Positions 1 to 6,389 of a stretch of DNA of 7,623 nt are shown here, piece after piece (position 1 is the stretch's first letter; each line of letters opens with the position of its first letter). Source of the stretch: Bacteroidota bacterium (GTDB taxonomy: Bacteria; Bacteroidota; Bacteroidia; Chitinophagales; Chitinophagaceae); assembly GCA_028875955.1 (NCBI GenBank), contig JAGWTX010000102.1, positions 1 through 7,623 on the forward strand, in the 5' to 3' direction. Under the pieces are notes generated by a model. That model did not search any database. It saw only the letters and a program-made list of their open reading frames with translations, and was not told the origin of the DNA. The position numbers and the translations under genes were made by a program.

Positions 1-126
1 CGCAGTACCCGGATTGCCCGCTGCATTGCTCCAGGTGCCGGTTCCTGATACGGCTGTATTTCCTGCCAACTGCGTTGAACTGCTTGCACACAATACCTGG
101 TCTGCTCCCGCATTTGCAATTGTTAC
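1..126 (-). other. Start of a second 'AGxDQ' module, cut by the window edge
   Basis: Residues 1230-1271 read VTIANAGADQVLCASSSTQ, then AVSGTGTWSNAAGNPGT at the edge. The opening matches the AGTDQ module at 928-1182 (ANAG-DQ-LC, then GTG-W). The AGxDQ plus tandem-module block may therefore repeat beyond the window. Confidence 0.6.
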
Positions 127-3100
127 CGCCTGCAGTACCGTGATCGTTACGATATTGGAATAGGCTCCATTGCAGGCCCCGCTTTGCACCAAAACCCGGT
201 ATTGGGTAGTTTGCGAAAGGTTATGGTATGATAAAGTATCTGTATTGTTGGAAAGGATATTCCAGGTATTACCATTATCTGTCGAAAATTCCCAATGAGT
301 AATACTGCCTGTATAACCCGCTAAGGAAAGTATTGCATCATTTGATCCCGTACAGACTGTGGCACTTGCGGATAGGGTACCCGGTATGGTTTGTGGTGAT
401 ACCGTGATCGTTACCGGATTGGTATACACTGCCGCACAAGTGCCATTCTCGATGATGGCACGATAAGCAGTAGTAGAACCGAGATTTGAAAAAACAAGTG
501 TATTCGTTGTATTGTTAATGCTAACAGGCCAGGTAGCGCCTCCATCAGTGGAAGACTGCCATCCAATGATGCTTCCTTTATAACCTGATATGGTAAGGGT
601 TCCACTATTACTCGCGGCACAAACCGTGGTATCTGCTGAAAGGATACCAGGTAAAGAATTGGCATTTACCGTAATGGTTACAGGGTTGCTGTTTGCGCTA
701 CTGCAGGCACCGCTTTGAATGACTGCCCTGTATAAGGTAGTGGCAGCAAGATTGGCATAGGTAAATGAAACCGTGGTATCTGTTATCTGGTTTGGCCAGG
801 TGCTGCCCCCATCAGTGGAAGACTCCCAACGTAAAATGGATCCTGTATTCCCTGAAAGAAGCAAATTGCCTGTATTTGAACCGGCACAAACGGTTGCATC
901 TGCACTCAGGGTACCTGCAACGGACTGGGGTGCATTGACCAGTTTTACTGTATCAACGGATACCGCACAGGTTCCGTTTGTAATTGACCAGCTTAACAGA
1001 TAGGTACCGGGAACTAAACCATTGATCGTGGTGGAGGGAGATCCAGCCGATCCAAAACTAACCGGTCCCGGTCCGGAAAGCAGGGTCCAGTTGCCGGTAC
1101 CCAGTAATGGACTATTGGCCGTGAGTAAAGCGGAACTGACATTACACAAAGACTGATCCGTACCAGCATTAGCCGTAGTAGGCTGTCCGGTTATCTGTAC
1201 ATCAGCAGAGTCAGTTCGGCTACATCCTGCCGCTGTAAGGGTTGTGATATAATATCTGACAGTTGCATTGGTATTGACAGAACTGGTCAGGGTATCGGTT
1301 ATCTGATTATTGGATCCGGCTGTATTCTGCGAAGAATTTCCAATAGCCGTTCCGATTTTAACAGCTGAAGTCCAGGTATAGGTTGATCCGGGTACAGAAC
1401 TGCTGAACTGGATATTTGTATTACTGCCTGTACAGATAGGGGTAGCCGTATTGGAAATAGTGATGGCCGGTTTGGGATTGGCTGTAACGGTATAGGTAAA
1501 CGGCGTACCTGTACAGGTTTTATTGGAAGGTGTAAAGGCAAAAGGGGTGATGGTGTAGGTTACCACCGCCTGTGCATTGTTTGACAGGTTTACCAGAGAA
1601 TCAATGATAGCGCCTGTTCCGCTGGATGTATTACCGGTAACCGATCCTGTATTGACGGTTGATACCCATGAAAAACTGCTTCCGGGAATGGTTGAGGAAG
1701 GTGTAAAAGACAATACCTGATTGGAACAGATGGTTTGTGCAGCATTGGTCCCTACATTGTCCGGATAGATCCGGAGAATCATGGAATCCATACTGGTGGC
1801 AGTTCCACAATTTCCGGTAGAATTCAGTGTTGATGAACCGGATAAATAGATCGTTATGGAACTTTTGGTCTTATCTGCCGCACTGGGTGTATAGGTGGTG
1901 GTTAAAGATGAAGGGTTGGAGAATGTACCGGAACCCGTGGTTGTCCAATTGAAGACATTGGTAACCGGTGACACTTTACCGGAAAGGTTCAGGGGTGCCG
2001 AATTAAAACAGATGGTTGTATCATGCGACCCCTGGATGGTATCGGCTGCCACGGTGTTTTTATAAATGTACTGGCTGTCAATACAGGTCACCCCGTTTGT
2101 GGTAAACTGAACGATGGCGAGAAAAGTAGAACCGGTTAATAACTGCAGATTGGGATATTGAGAGGCAGCATTGGAAGAACCCTGATATGAATAGGTGCCC
2201 CCTGAAAAAGACCATGCATAACTATTGCCCGCATTGCTGTTGCTGTAGGTTACCCCGTAATAAATATCCGTAGCGCTAAAATGGGTAATCCCGTTATTGC
2301 ACTCAATCACATCCGGATGTAATGTTACACCGGCTACCGTAATCTGTTTGTTTGCTACTGCAGAACAGGTGCCATTGTCCACTGTATAGGAAATGGTGAC
2401 AGTACCGCCGCTGATCAGTGATACCAGACCAGTGGCACTAACTGTTGCAATACTGTTGTTACTGCTGCTCCAGACACCGCCCGGCGTTGCATCGCTCAAT
2501 TGCAATTGCGTTCCTGAACAGGCACCATTGCTTCCGGTAATGGCTGCGACAGTGGGCGTTGTGTTAACCGCAACAGTTGTCGTGGCTGTATCTGAACAGG
2601 ATTTTGTATCAGTCAGAATCAACGAGTAAGTGCCTGCATCCGTTGCAGAAATATTGGGTATAGATATTCCTGTTGCGTTCGAAACAAAACCATTCGGACC
2701 TGTCCAGCTATAGGTGAAAGGCGATGTGCCGCTGTTCACAACCGAACTAATGCTGAATGTATTTCCGGAACAGATCGAATTGACACTACTGATCGTTAGA
2801 GACGGTTTGGCATTGACATGCAGGGAAATAGAATTGGATGCGGTAACGCAGGTGGCACTGGTCAGACTGGATATATCCGGCCCTACCAGCACCCGGTACA
2901 TGCCACTGTCTGCAACGGCTGCACTGCTGATGGTATAAGCGGTAGCCGATGTACCCGGTGTGCCGATATCCGTCCAGCTGGTACCGTTATCAATGCTTTT
3001 CTGCCATTGATACGCGGGATTGCTATAGGGACTATTCACAATGGAACTGCTGATACCAACAGATGATCCGGAACAAATCGTGGAAGAACCATTGAGTACT

Positions 3101-3813
3101 GCCGTTGCAGTAGGGGTACATGCGGAAAAAACAATATCATCAATGGCCAGGTCGTTACCACATTGGGGCTTGCCGCCATAATAATCCACCATTTCCAGGA
3201 TGAGTGAAGTGGTGCCGGATGGGAGGCTGAACTGAAAACCATATTGGTTCCAATTGGGCGATGAAGTTGTAGACTTGGTTAGCGGTAAAGTATCCGTAGT
3301 ATAAGACTGCAGGACATTGCCGGAAATATCCTTGATCTTGAAAGTGACTTTTGGCCATACATAACTAGATCCGCATATCGGCATCGTTTTTGTGATCGTA
3401 TTCACATTAACCAGCCAGGCAGAGAAACTGTAAACGGAACCCGGACAAAGATTGTCAACCTGTTGATAGAAGAACTGGGAAGCGCCGGTACCTGCATTGA
3501 CCAGAAACATATTGCCATTGGTATTACCCGTATGATCACCACCGGTTGCCCAGTCTGCTTTCTGTGCATTCTGAATTAGCGGTGTTACTATATATTCCCC
3601 GTCAGCTAATGCCTTTTTACTTTGGAAAGTGTAATTGGTCACAAAACCTGACGGAACCACCGATTTGGTTGTGGAAGTTTTACTCGAATCAAAAGTCTGT
3701 TGGAAAACCGGGGCAAGTGCACTACTTGAACAAACACCCTGGCCAATTATGGAGACGCAGGGGAGCACACACATAAGCAGTGTTAACAGATATGGATACC
3801 TGTTCGTTTTCAT
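1..3813 (-). CDS. Giant multidomain Ig/PKD-repeat surface or secreted protein (adhesin-like), 3' end off window
   Basis: The frame is open for 1271 codons from ATG 3813 to the left edge without a stop, so the C-terminus is missing. Visible order, by residue: signal peptide 1-24; jelly-roll-like domain about 27-231, ending in GNDLAIDDIVFSAC; Ig-like 232-334 (YQWQKSIDNGTSW, then ADSGMYRV); Ig/PKD-like 335-417 (SATDAGTYSL); BIG2-like 418-493 (NNSIATVSATGLVS); two unassigned beta modules about 494-686; two PKD-like domains 687-873; an AGTDQ domain 878-962; three tandem modules 963-1228; and a second AGADQ domain from 1230. Most modules carry a Cys near the start (ICSG, VCAGSN) and another near the end (GAC, GTC), which could form disulfides. 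Composition is very rich in Ser, Thr, Asn and Gly and poor in Lys. No catalytic motif was recognised. In Bacteroidota such proteins usually end in a type IX secretion C-terminal domain (gliding-motility-associated type), but here that is inference. A role in adhesion or matrix is likely; the ligand is unknown. Confidence 0.9.
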   Translation of the reverse strand, partial: MKTNRYPYLLTLLMCVLPCVSIIGQGVCSSSALAPVFQQTFDSSKTSTTKSVVPSGFVTNYTFQSKKALADGEYIVTPLIQNAQKADWATGGDHTGNTNGNMFLVNAGTGASQFFYQQVDNLCPGSVYSFSAWLVNVNTITKTMPICGSSYVWPKVTFKIKDISGNVLQSYTTDTLPLTKSTTSSPNWNQYGFQFSLPSGTTSLILEMVDYYGGKPQCGNDLAIDDIVFSACTPTATAVLNGSSTICSGSSVGISSSIVNSPYSNPAYQWQKSIDNGTSWTDIGTPGTSATAYTISSAAVADSGMYRVLVGPDISSLTSATCVTASNSISLHVNAKPSLTISSVNSICSGNTFSISSVVNSGTSPFTYSWTGPNGFVSNATGISIPNISATDAGTYSLILTDTKSCSDTATTTVAVNTTPTVAAITGSNGACSGTQLQLSDATPGGVWSSSNNSIATVSATGLVSLISGGTVTISYTVDNGTCSAVANKQITVAGVTLHPDVIECNNGITHFSATDIYYGVTYSNSNAGNSYAWSFSGGTYSYQGSSNAASQYPNLQLLTGSTFLAIVQFTTNGVTCIDSQYIYKNTVAADTIQGSHDTTICFNSAPLNLSGKVSPVTNVFNWTTTGSGTFSNPSSLTTTYTPSAADKTKSSITIYLSGSSTLNSTGNCGTATSMDSMILRIYPDNVGTNAAQTICSNQVLSFTPSSTIPGSSFSWVSTVNTGSVTGNTSSGTGAIIDSLVNLSNNAQAVVTYTITPFAFTPSNKTCTGTPFTYTVTANPKPAITISNTATPICTGSNTNIQFSSSVPGSTYTWTSAVKIGTAIGNSSQNTAGSNNQITDTLTSSVNTNATVRYYITTLTAAGCSRTDSADVQITGQPTTANAGTDQSLCNVSSALLTANSPLLGTGNWTLLSGPGPVSFGSAGSPSTTINGLVPGTYLLSWSITNGTCAVSVDTVKLVNAPQSVAGTLSADATVCAGSNTGNLLLSGNTGSILRWESSTDGGSTWPNQITDTTVSFTYANLAATTLYRAVIQSGACSSANSNPVTITVNANSLPGILSADTTVCAASNSGTLTISGYKGSIIGWQSSTDGGATWPVSINNTTNTLVFSNLGSTTAYRAIIENGTCAAVYTNPVTITVSPQTIPGTLSASATVCTGSNDAILSLAGYTGSITHWEFSTDNGNTWNILSNNTDTLSYHNLSQTTQYRVLVQSGACNGAYSNIVTITVLQAVTIANAGADQVLCASSSTQLAGNTAVSGTGTWSNAAGNPGTA
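130..927 (-). repeat. Three tandem ~89-residue (267-bp) beta modules
   Basis: Modules cover residues 963-1051, 1052-1140 and 1141-1228 (nucleotides 661-927, 394-660, 130-393). Each begins near 'GTLSA' or 'GILSA' (residues 967, 1056, 1145), has 'TVC-xxSN', a central 'GSI--W-SSTDGG-TWP' (EFSTDNGNTW in the third), 'TT-YR-(V/I)(I/V)(Q/E)-G(A/T)C', and closes with 'N-VTITV'. By hand alignment modules 1 and 2 share 49 of 89 residues. The third is one residue shorter. Two Cys per module lie 61 apart (60 in module 3). At DNA level ccatcagtggaagact occurs at 542-557 and 809-824, exactly one period apart, which indicates fairly recent duplication of modules 1 and 2. Confidence 0.85.
928..1182 (-). other. 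First 'AGxDQ' beta module of the giant protein
   Basis: Residues 878-962 start with ANAGTDQSLC, continue with GTGNWTLLSGPG and SPSTTINGLVPGTYLLSW, and end with ITNGTCAVSVDTVKLVN. This 'AGxDQ-C ... W-L-SGPG ... GL-PGTY-L-W-I-NGTC' signature recurs in large Bacteroidota secreted proteins. It sits immediately before the three-module tandem array, and a second copy follows that array. Confidence 0.6.
1195..1755 (-). repeat. Pair of tandem PKD-like domains in the giant protein
   Basis: Residues about 687-787 and 788-873 are two diverged copies of one module. Copy 1 has TICSNQVLSFTPSSTIPGSSFSWVS then VTYTITP; copy 2 has PICTGSNTNIQFSSSVPGST followed by YTWTSAV and VRYYITT. Shared landmarks are the initial 'IC', 'S(I/V)PGS(S/T)(F/Y)(S/T)W', a central 'GN(T/S)S', 'I(I/T)D(S/T)L' and a final 'YxIT' strand. 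This resembles the PKD-like family frequent in Bacteroidota surface proteins. Copy 1 carries an extra ~15-residue tail (FTPSNKTCTGTPFTYTVTAN) before copy 2 begins. Confidence 0.6.
3121..3735 (-). other. N-terminal jelly-roll-like (carbohydrate-binding/MAM-like) domain
   Basis: Residues about 27-231 form one module with no repeat partner in the protein. Visible marks are TFDSSKTS near the start, DGEYIVTP at 71-78, DHTGNTNGNMFLVNAG at 93-108, CPGSVYSFSAWLVN at 123-136, and the closing GGKPQCGNDLAIDDIVFSAC at 213-232. The pattern of an early 'TFD', a central 'YxFSAWL' strand and a final 'NDLAIDDIxF' strand matches jelly-roll modules that I recall at the N-termini of Bacteroidota surface proteins and that resemble MAM or carbohydrate-binding domains. 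It is the best candidate for the ligand-binding head, with the Ig/PKD modules as a stalk. The fold is inferred from pattern only. Confidence 0.55.
3742..3813 (-). other. Sec signal peptide of the giant surface protein
   Basis: Residues 1-24 have a basic start (MKTNRYPY), a hydrophobic core (LLTLLMCVLPCVSII) and a likely signal peptidase I cut after Gly24, before Gln25. A cut just before Gln is common in this phylum. The Cys residues at 14 and 19 are preceded by Met and Pro, so they do not form a lipobox and a lipoprotein is unlikely. The peptide also supports the ATG at 3813 as the true start. Confidence 0.75.
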
Positions 3814-3826
3814 GGATATTGGACAA

Positions 3827-3834
3827 CCTTCCCC
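3827..3834 (-). promoter_or_regulatory. Possible purine-rich ribosome-binding site for the surface-protein gene
   Basis: The minus strand reads GGGGAAGG, 13 bases before the ATG at 3813. This spacing is long for a Shine-Dalgarno site, and Bacteroidota often initiate without a strong one. The site directly abuts the inverted repeat at 3835-3859, so a hairpin there could influence access to it. Confidence 0.3.
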
Positions 3835-3859
3835 GAAACCGCCATTTAGCAACGGTTTC
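3835..3859. repeat. 7-bp inverted repeat in the leader of the surface-protein gene
   Basis: GAAACCG at 3835-3841 and CGGTTTC at 3853-3859 are perfect inverted copies separated by 11 bases. The element lies 22-46 bases upstream of the minus-strand ATG. It could be an operator or a 5' leader hairpin close to the ribosome-binding region. There is no T-run after it on either strand, so it is not an obvious terminator. A 7-bp repeat can arise by chance. Confidence 0.4.
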
Positions 3860-4010
3860 AGCGATATTGGATACTTAAAAATACATGTTAATTACGCGTG
3901 GATAACCACCTTATGCAAAACTCAGTGTATTCACCGGGCAAGTCTGTGTTTTCACACGTAATTTCATGTCCATAATTATCGTTTTCTTTGTAGTAGTTAA
4001 TTCAGCAGGC

Positions 4011-6353
4011 ATGTGGTATAAAGTAGGTGCATTCATCATCAGGAAAAGATTGATCTTATTGTTCGGACTGTTCATAGCCACCCTTTTCATGGGTTGGGAA
4101 GCTTCCAAAGTTCAATTGAGCTATGATTTTACAAGGGCGTTACCCACGGATAACCCGAAATATCTGGAATACCAGGATTTCCTGAAAAAATTCGGTGGTG
4201 ATGGGAATACCATGGTCATGGGTATTCAATCCGACAACTTTTATACAACGGCATTTTTTAATGAGCTGGCCAAACTTCCGGTTGCCCTGAAAAAGATCCC
4301 GGGTGTCACGGATGTGCTAAGCATCCCTGAAGTAGTTGCCCTGCAAAAGGATACGACAAACAAACGTTTCTTACCTGTCACGATCTTCCATCCGCCTTAC
4401 CAAAATCAGGCTGCGCTGGATAGCCAGCGAAGGGTTTTTGAAAATCTCCCATTTTATCGAAACCTGCTCTATAATCCGGACACGCACAGTTATCTGCTTG
4501 CCATCAGTGTGAATAAGGACACGATCAACAGCAAAAGCAGAACCAGGCTCATCACGGATATCCAGCAGCAGATCCGGGCTTTCGAGAAAAATGCGAAGAC
4601 GCAGGTTTACAGCAGCGGTTTGCCCTTTATCCGGACTACCATCGGTAACCGCATAAAAAAGGAGATGAGTTTATTTCTCCTGGGGTCTCTTGTATTACTG
4701 GTGATCACACTCCTGCTTTTCTTCCGCTCAGTGAGCGCCACGCTGATGAGTTTGTTAGTAGTAAGTATGGGTGTGGTCTGGAGCCTGGGCACCCTTGTAT
4801 TGCTGGGCTATAAAATCACCCTTCTCACGGCATTGATTCCTCCGCTGGTGGTTGTGATCGGAATACCCAATTGCATTTATTTCCTGAATAAATACCATAC
4901 GGCATTCCGGGAAACGAATGACCAGGAAAAAGCCCTGATCACCATGGTTGGACGCATGGGTATTGTAACCCTGTTTTGCAATATCGCAGCCGCCATTGGA
5001 TTCGCTGTTTTTGCGCTTACCCATAGTGATCTGCTGAAGGAATTCGGAGAAGTGGCCGGTATCAATATCATGGTATTGTTTCTGATATCCCTGCTATTCA
5101 TACCCCCCGTTCTCAGTTATCTTCCGCCACCCAAATCAAAACATACCCGCTATCTGGATAATGCATTCCTGGAAAAACTATTGCTGCGGGTGGAAAGATG
5201 GGCATTCCATCATGCACGGTGGGTATATGGCGTCACATTGCTGATCCTTGTCTTCTCCATCATCGGTATTTTCCGGATAAAAAGCGAAGGATTTATTGTG
5301 GATGATCTGCCCAAAAACGACAAAGTCTATACGGATCTGAAATGGTTTGAACAGAATTTCGGAGGAGTAATGCCCCTGGAGATCATCGTGGATACCAAAC
5401 GGAAAAAAGGGATTTTCCGCATCAAACCCATTGAAAAAATCGATGAATTTTCCGCCTATATTGCCAACAATCCGGCCACTGCAAAACCGCTTTCTTTTGT
5501 AGAAGGGTTGAAATTTGCCAAACAGGCGTTCTATGATGGCGACAGCCTGAGTTATACCGTTCCTTACGAATCCGATTTGCTGTTCATGGCTCCCTATCTG
5601 GAAAGCAAAGGAGATACCAATACACAAAAAAAGGGATTGGCCAAACTGATCAACAGCTTTATGGACAGTACCCAGGAAATAGCCAGGATCAGTGTCAACA
5701 TGAAGGATGTGGGCAGTTCCAAACTGCCGGTACTGCTTTCAGATTTTGATCACAAAGCACACGAGATTTTTGACACAGCCAATTATAAGGTTACGTTTAC
5801 AGGAAGTAGCATCAGTTTTCTGGAAGGCTCCAGTTTTATCATCAGGGGTTTGAAGGAAAGTATCCTCTGGGCCTTTTTACTGATCACACTTTGCATGCTC
5901 TATTTATTCCGCTCATTCCGGATCTTGCTTTGCTCGCTGATACCCAATGTAATCCCGCTTTTGGTTACGGCCGGTGTGATGGGCTGGGCTGGGATTGCAC
6001 TGAAGCCTTCAACCGTGCTGGTTTTCAGCGTTGCGCTGGGGATCGCTATCGATGTAACCATTCGCTTCCTGATCAATTATAAACAGGAATTACCCCACTA
6101 TAATTTTCAGGTGCCCAATACGCTTGTTCAAACCATCCGACATACCGGTATCAGTATTATCTATACATCCCTGGTATTGATTGCAGGTTTTGTCATTTTC
6201 TGTATCAGTGATTTCGGGGGTACCAAGGCACTGGGCTGGTTAACCTCTTTGACACTGGTCGTAGGCACGCTTACCAATCTGATTCTTTTACCGGTGCTGA
6301 TCCTGTCCACTGCCAGGAAACCAACTGCATCAAAACCAGCCGATCAGGCTTAA
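4011..6353 (+). CDS. RND superfamily (MMPL/SSD-type) transporter, 12 TM, inner membrane
   Basis: Complete 780-residue protein from the ATG at 4011. Twelve hydrophobic segments occur in the RND 1+5+1+5 pattern: TM1 about 13-30, TM2-6 within 220-371, TM7 403-421, TM8-12 within 617-765. Two large periplasmic loops lie at about 31-219 and 422-616. The first loop opens with KVQLSYDFTRALPTDNPKY, typical of MMPL-type exporters in Bacteroidota. TM10 has LGIAIDVTIRFLINY with Asp681, the usual proton-relay position, while the equivalent TM4 site reads GIPNCIYFLNKY with Pro-Asn and no Asp. Family members move lipids, hopanoids or other hydrophobic solutes using proton motive force; the substrate here is unknown. 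No adaptor or outer-membrane channel gene is adjacent. An in-frame ATG at 3966 would add 15 hydrophobic residues (MSIIIVFFVVVNSAG). I prefer 4011 because MWYK followed by a basic IIRKR and TM1 fits the family's N-terminus as I recall it. Neither start has a strong ribosome-binding site. Confidence 0.9.
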   Translation: MWYKVGAFIIRKRLILLFGLFIATLFMGWEASKVQLSYDFTRALPTDNPKYLEYQDFLKKFGGDGNTMVMGIQSDNFYTTAFFNELAKLPVALKKIPGVTDVLSIPEVVALQKDTTNKRFLPVTIFHPPYQNQAALDSQRRVFENLPFYRNLLYNPDTHSYLLAISVNKDTINSKSRTRLITDIQQQIRAFEKNAKTQVYSSGLPFIRTTIGNRIKKEMSLFLLGSLVLLVITLLLFFRSVSATLMSLLVVSMGVVWSLGTLVLLGYKITLLTALIPPLVVVIGIPNCIYFLNKYHTAFRETNDQEKALITMVGRMGIVTLFCNIAAAIGFAVFALTHSDLLKEFGEVAGINIMVLFLISLLFIPPVLSYLPPPKSKHTRYLDNAFLEKLLLRVERWAFHHARWVYGVTLLILVFSIIGIFRIKSEGFIVDDLPKNDKVYTDLKWFEQNFGGVMPLEIIVDTKRKKGIFRIKPIEKIDEFSAYIANNPATAKPLSFVEGLKFAKQAFYDGDSLSYTVPYESDLLFMAPYLESKGDTNTQKKGLAKLINSFMDSTQEIARISVNMKDVGSSKLPVLLSDFDHKAHEIFDTANYKVTFTGSSISFLEGSSFIIRGLKESILWAFLLITLCMLYLFRSFRILLCSLIPNVIPLLVTAGVMGWAGIALKPSTVLVFSVALGIAIDVTIRFLINYKQELPHYNFQVPNTLVQTIRHTGISIIYTSLVLIAGFVIFCISDFGGTKALGWLTSLTLVVGTLTNLILLPVLILSTARKPTASKPADQA

Positions 6354-6389
6354 GACAGTCGAAATAATACCCTTTGCCTATTTCCGGGT
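6354..6389. other. Short convergent gap between the RND and OmpA-family genes
   Basis: Only 36 bases separate the two stop codons (TAA at 6351-6353 on plus, TAG at 6392-6390 on minus). The best pairing seen is a 4-base ACCC/GGGT stem, too weak for an intrinsic terminator, and there is no T-tract. Transcripts from the two genes may overlap at their 3' ends. Confidence 0.5.

Larger units (their letters stand above)
3814..4010. promoter_or_regulatory. Divergent intergenic region between the surface-protein gene and the RND gene
   Basis: This 197-bp A/T-rich stretch must hold the promoters of both flanking genes, which are transcribed away from each other. No clean Bacteroidota promoter (TTG, about 19-21 bp, TAnnTTTG) is visible. 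The nearest -7-like elements each have one mismatch: TTTCTTTG at 3983-3990 on the plus strand and GAGTTTTG at 3923-3916 on the minus strand. Neither has a well-spaced -33 TTG. The region contains a 7-bp inverted repeat and a 9-bp direct repeat. If the RND gene began at ATG 3966 instead, the gap would shrink to 152 bp. Confidence 0.45.

Noticed and set aside
130..927. CRISPR-like or non-coding satellite array
   Set aside because: The period is 267 bp, copies are diverged at DNA level, and conservation follows codons and protein motifs. It is a coding domain repeat.
3742..3813. Lipoprotein signal for the giant protein because of Cys14 and Cys19
   Set aside because: The residues before each Cys (Met13, Pro18) do not fit a lipobox, and a standard cleavage site follows at Gly24-Gln25.
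3835..3859. Intrinsic terminator between the divergent genes
   Set aside because: The stem is only 7 bp with an 11-base loop and no T-run, and no gene ends there.
411..3961. Short reading frames on both strands inside or overlapping the first 3.8 kb, such as plus-strand 2393-2629, 2714-2938 and 3635-3961
   Set aside because: They lie within or across the start of the continuous 1271-codon minus-strand frame, which has a signal peptide and clear domains. The small frames show no recognisable domains and are shadows of it.
5178..5627. 149-codon minus-strand frame
   Set aside because: It is antisense to the well-supported RND transporter and shows no domain or ribosome-binding site.
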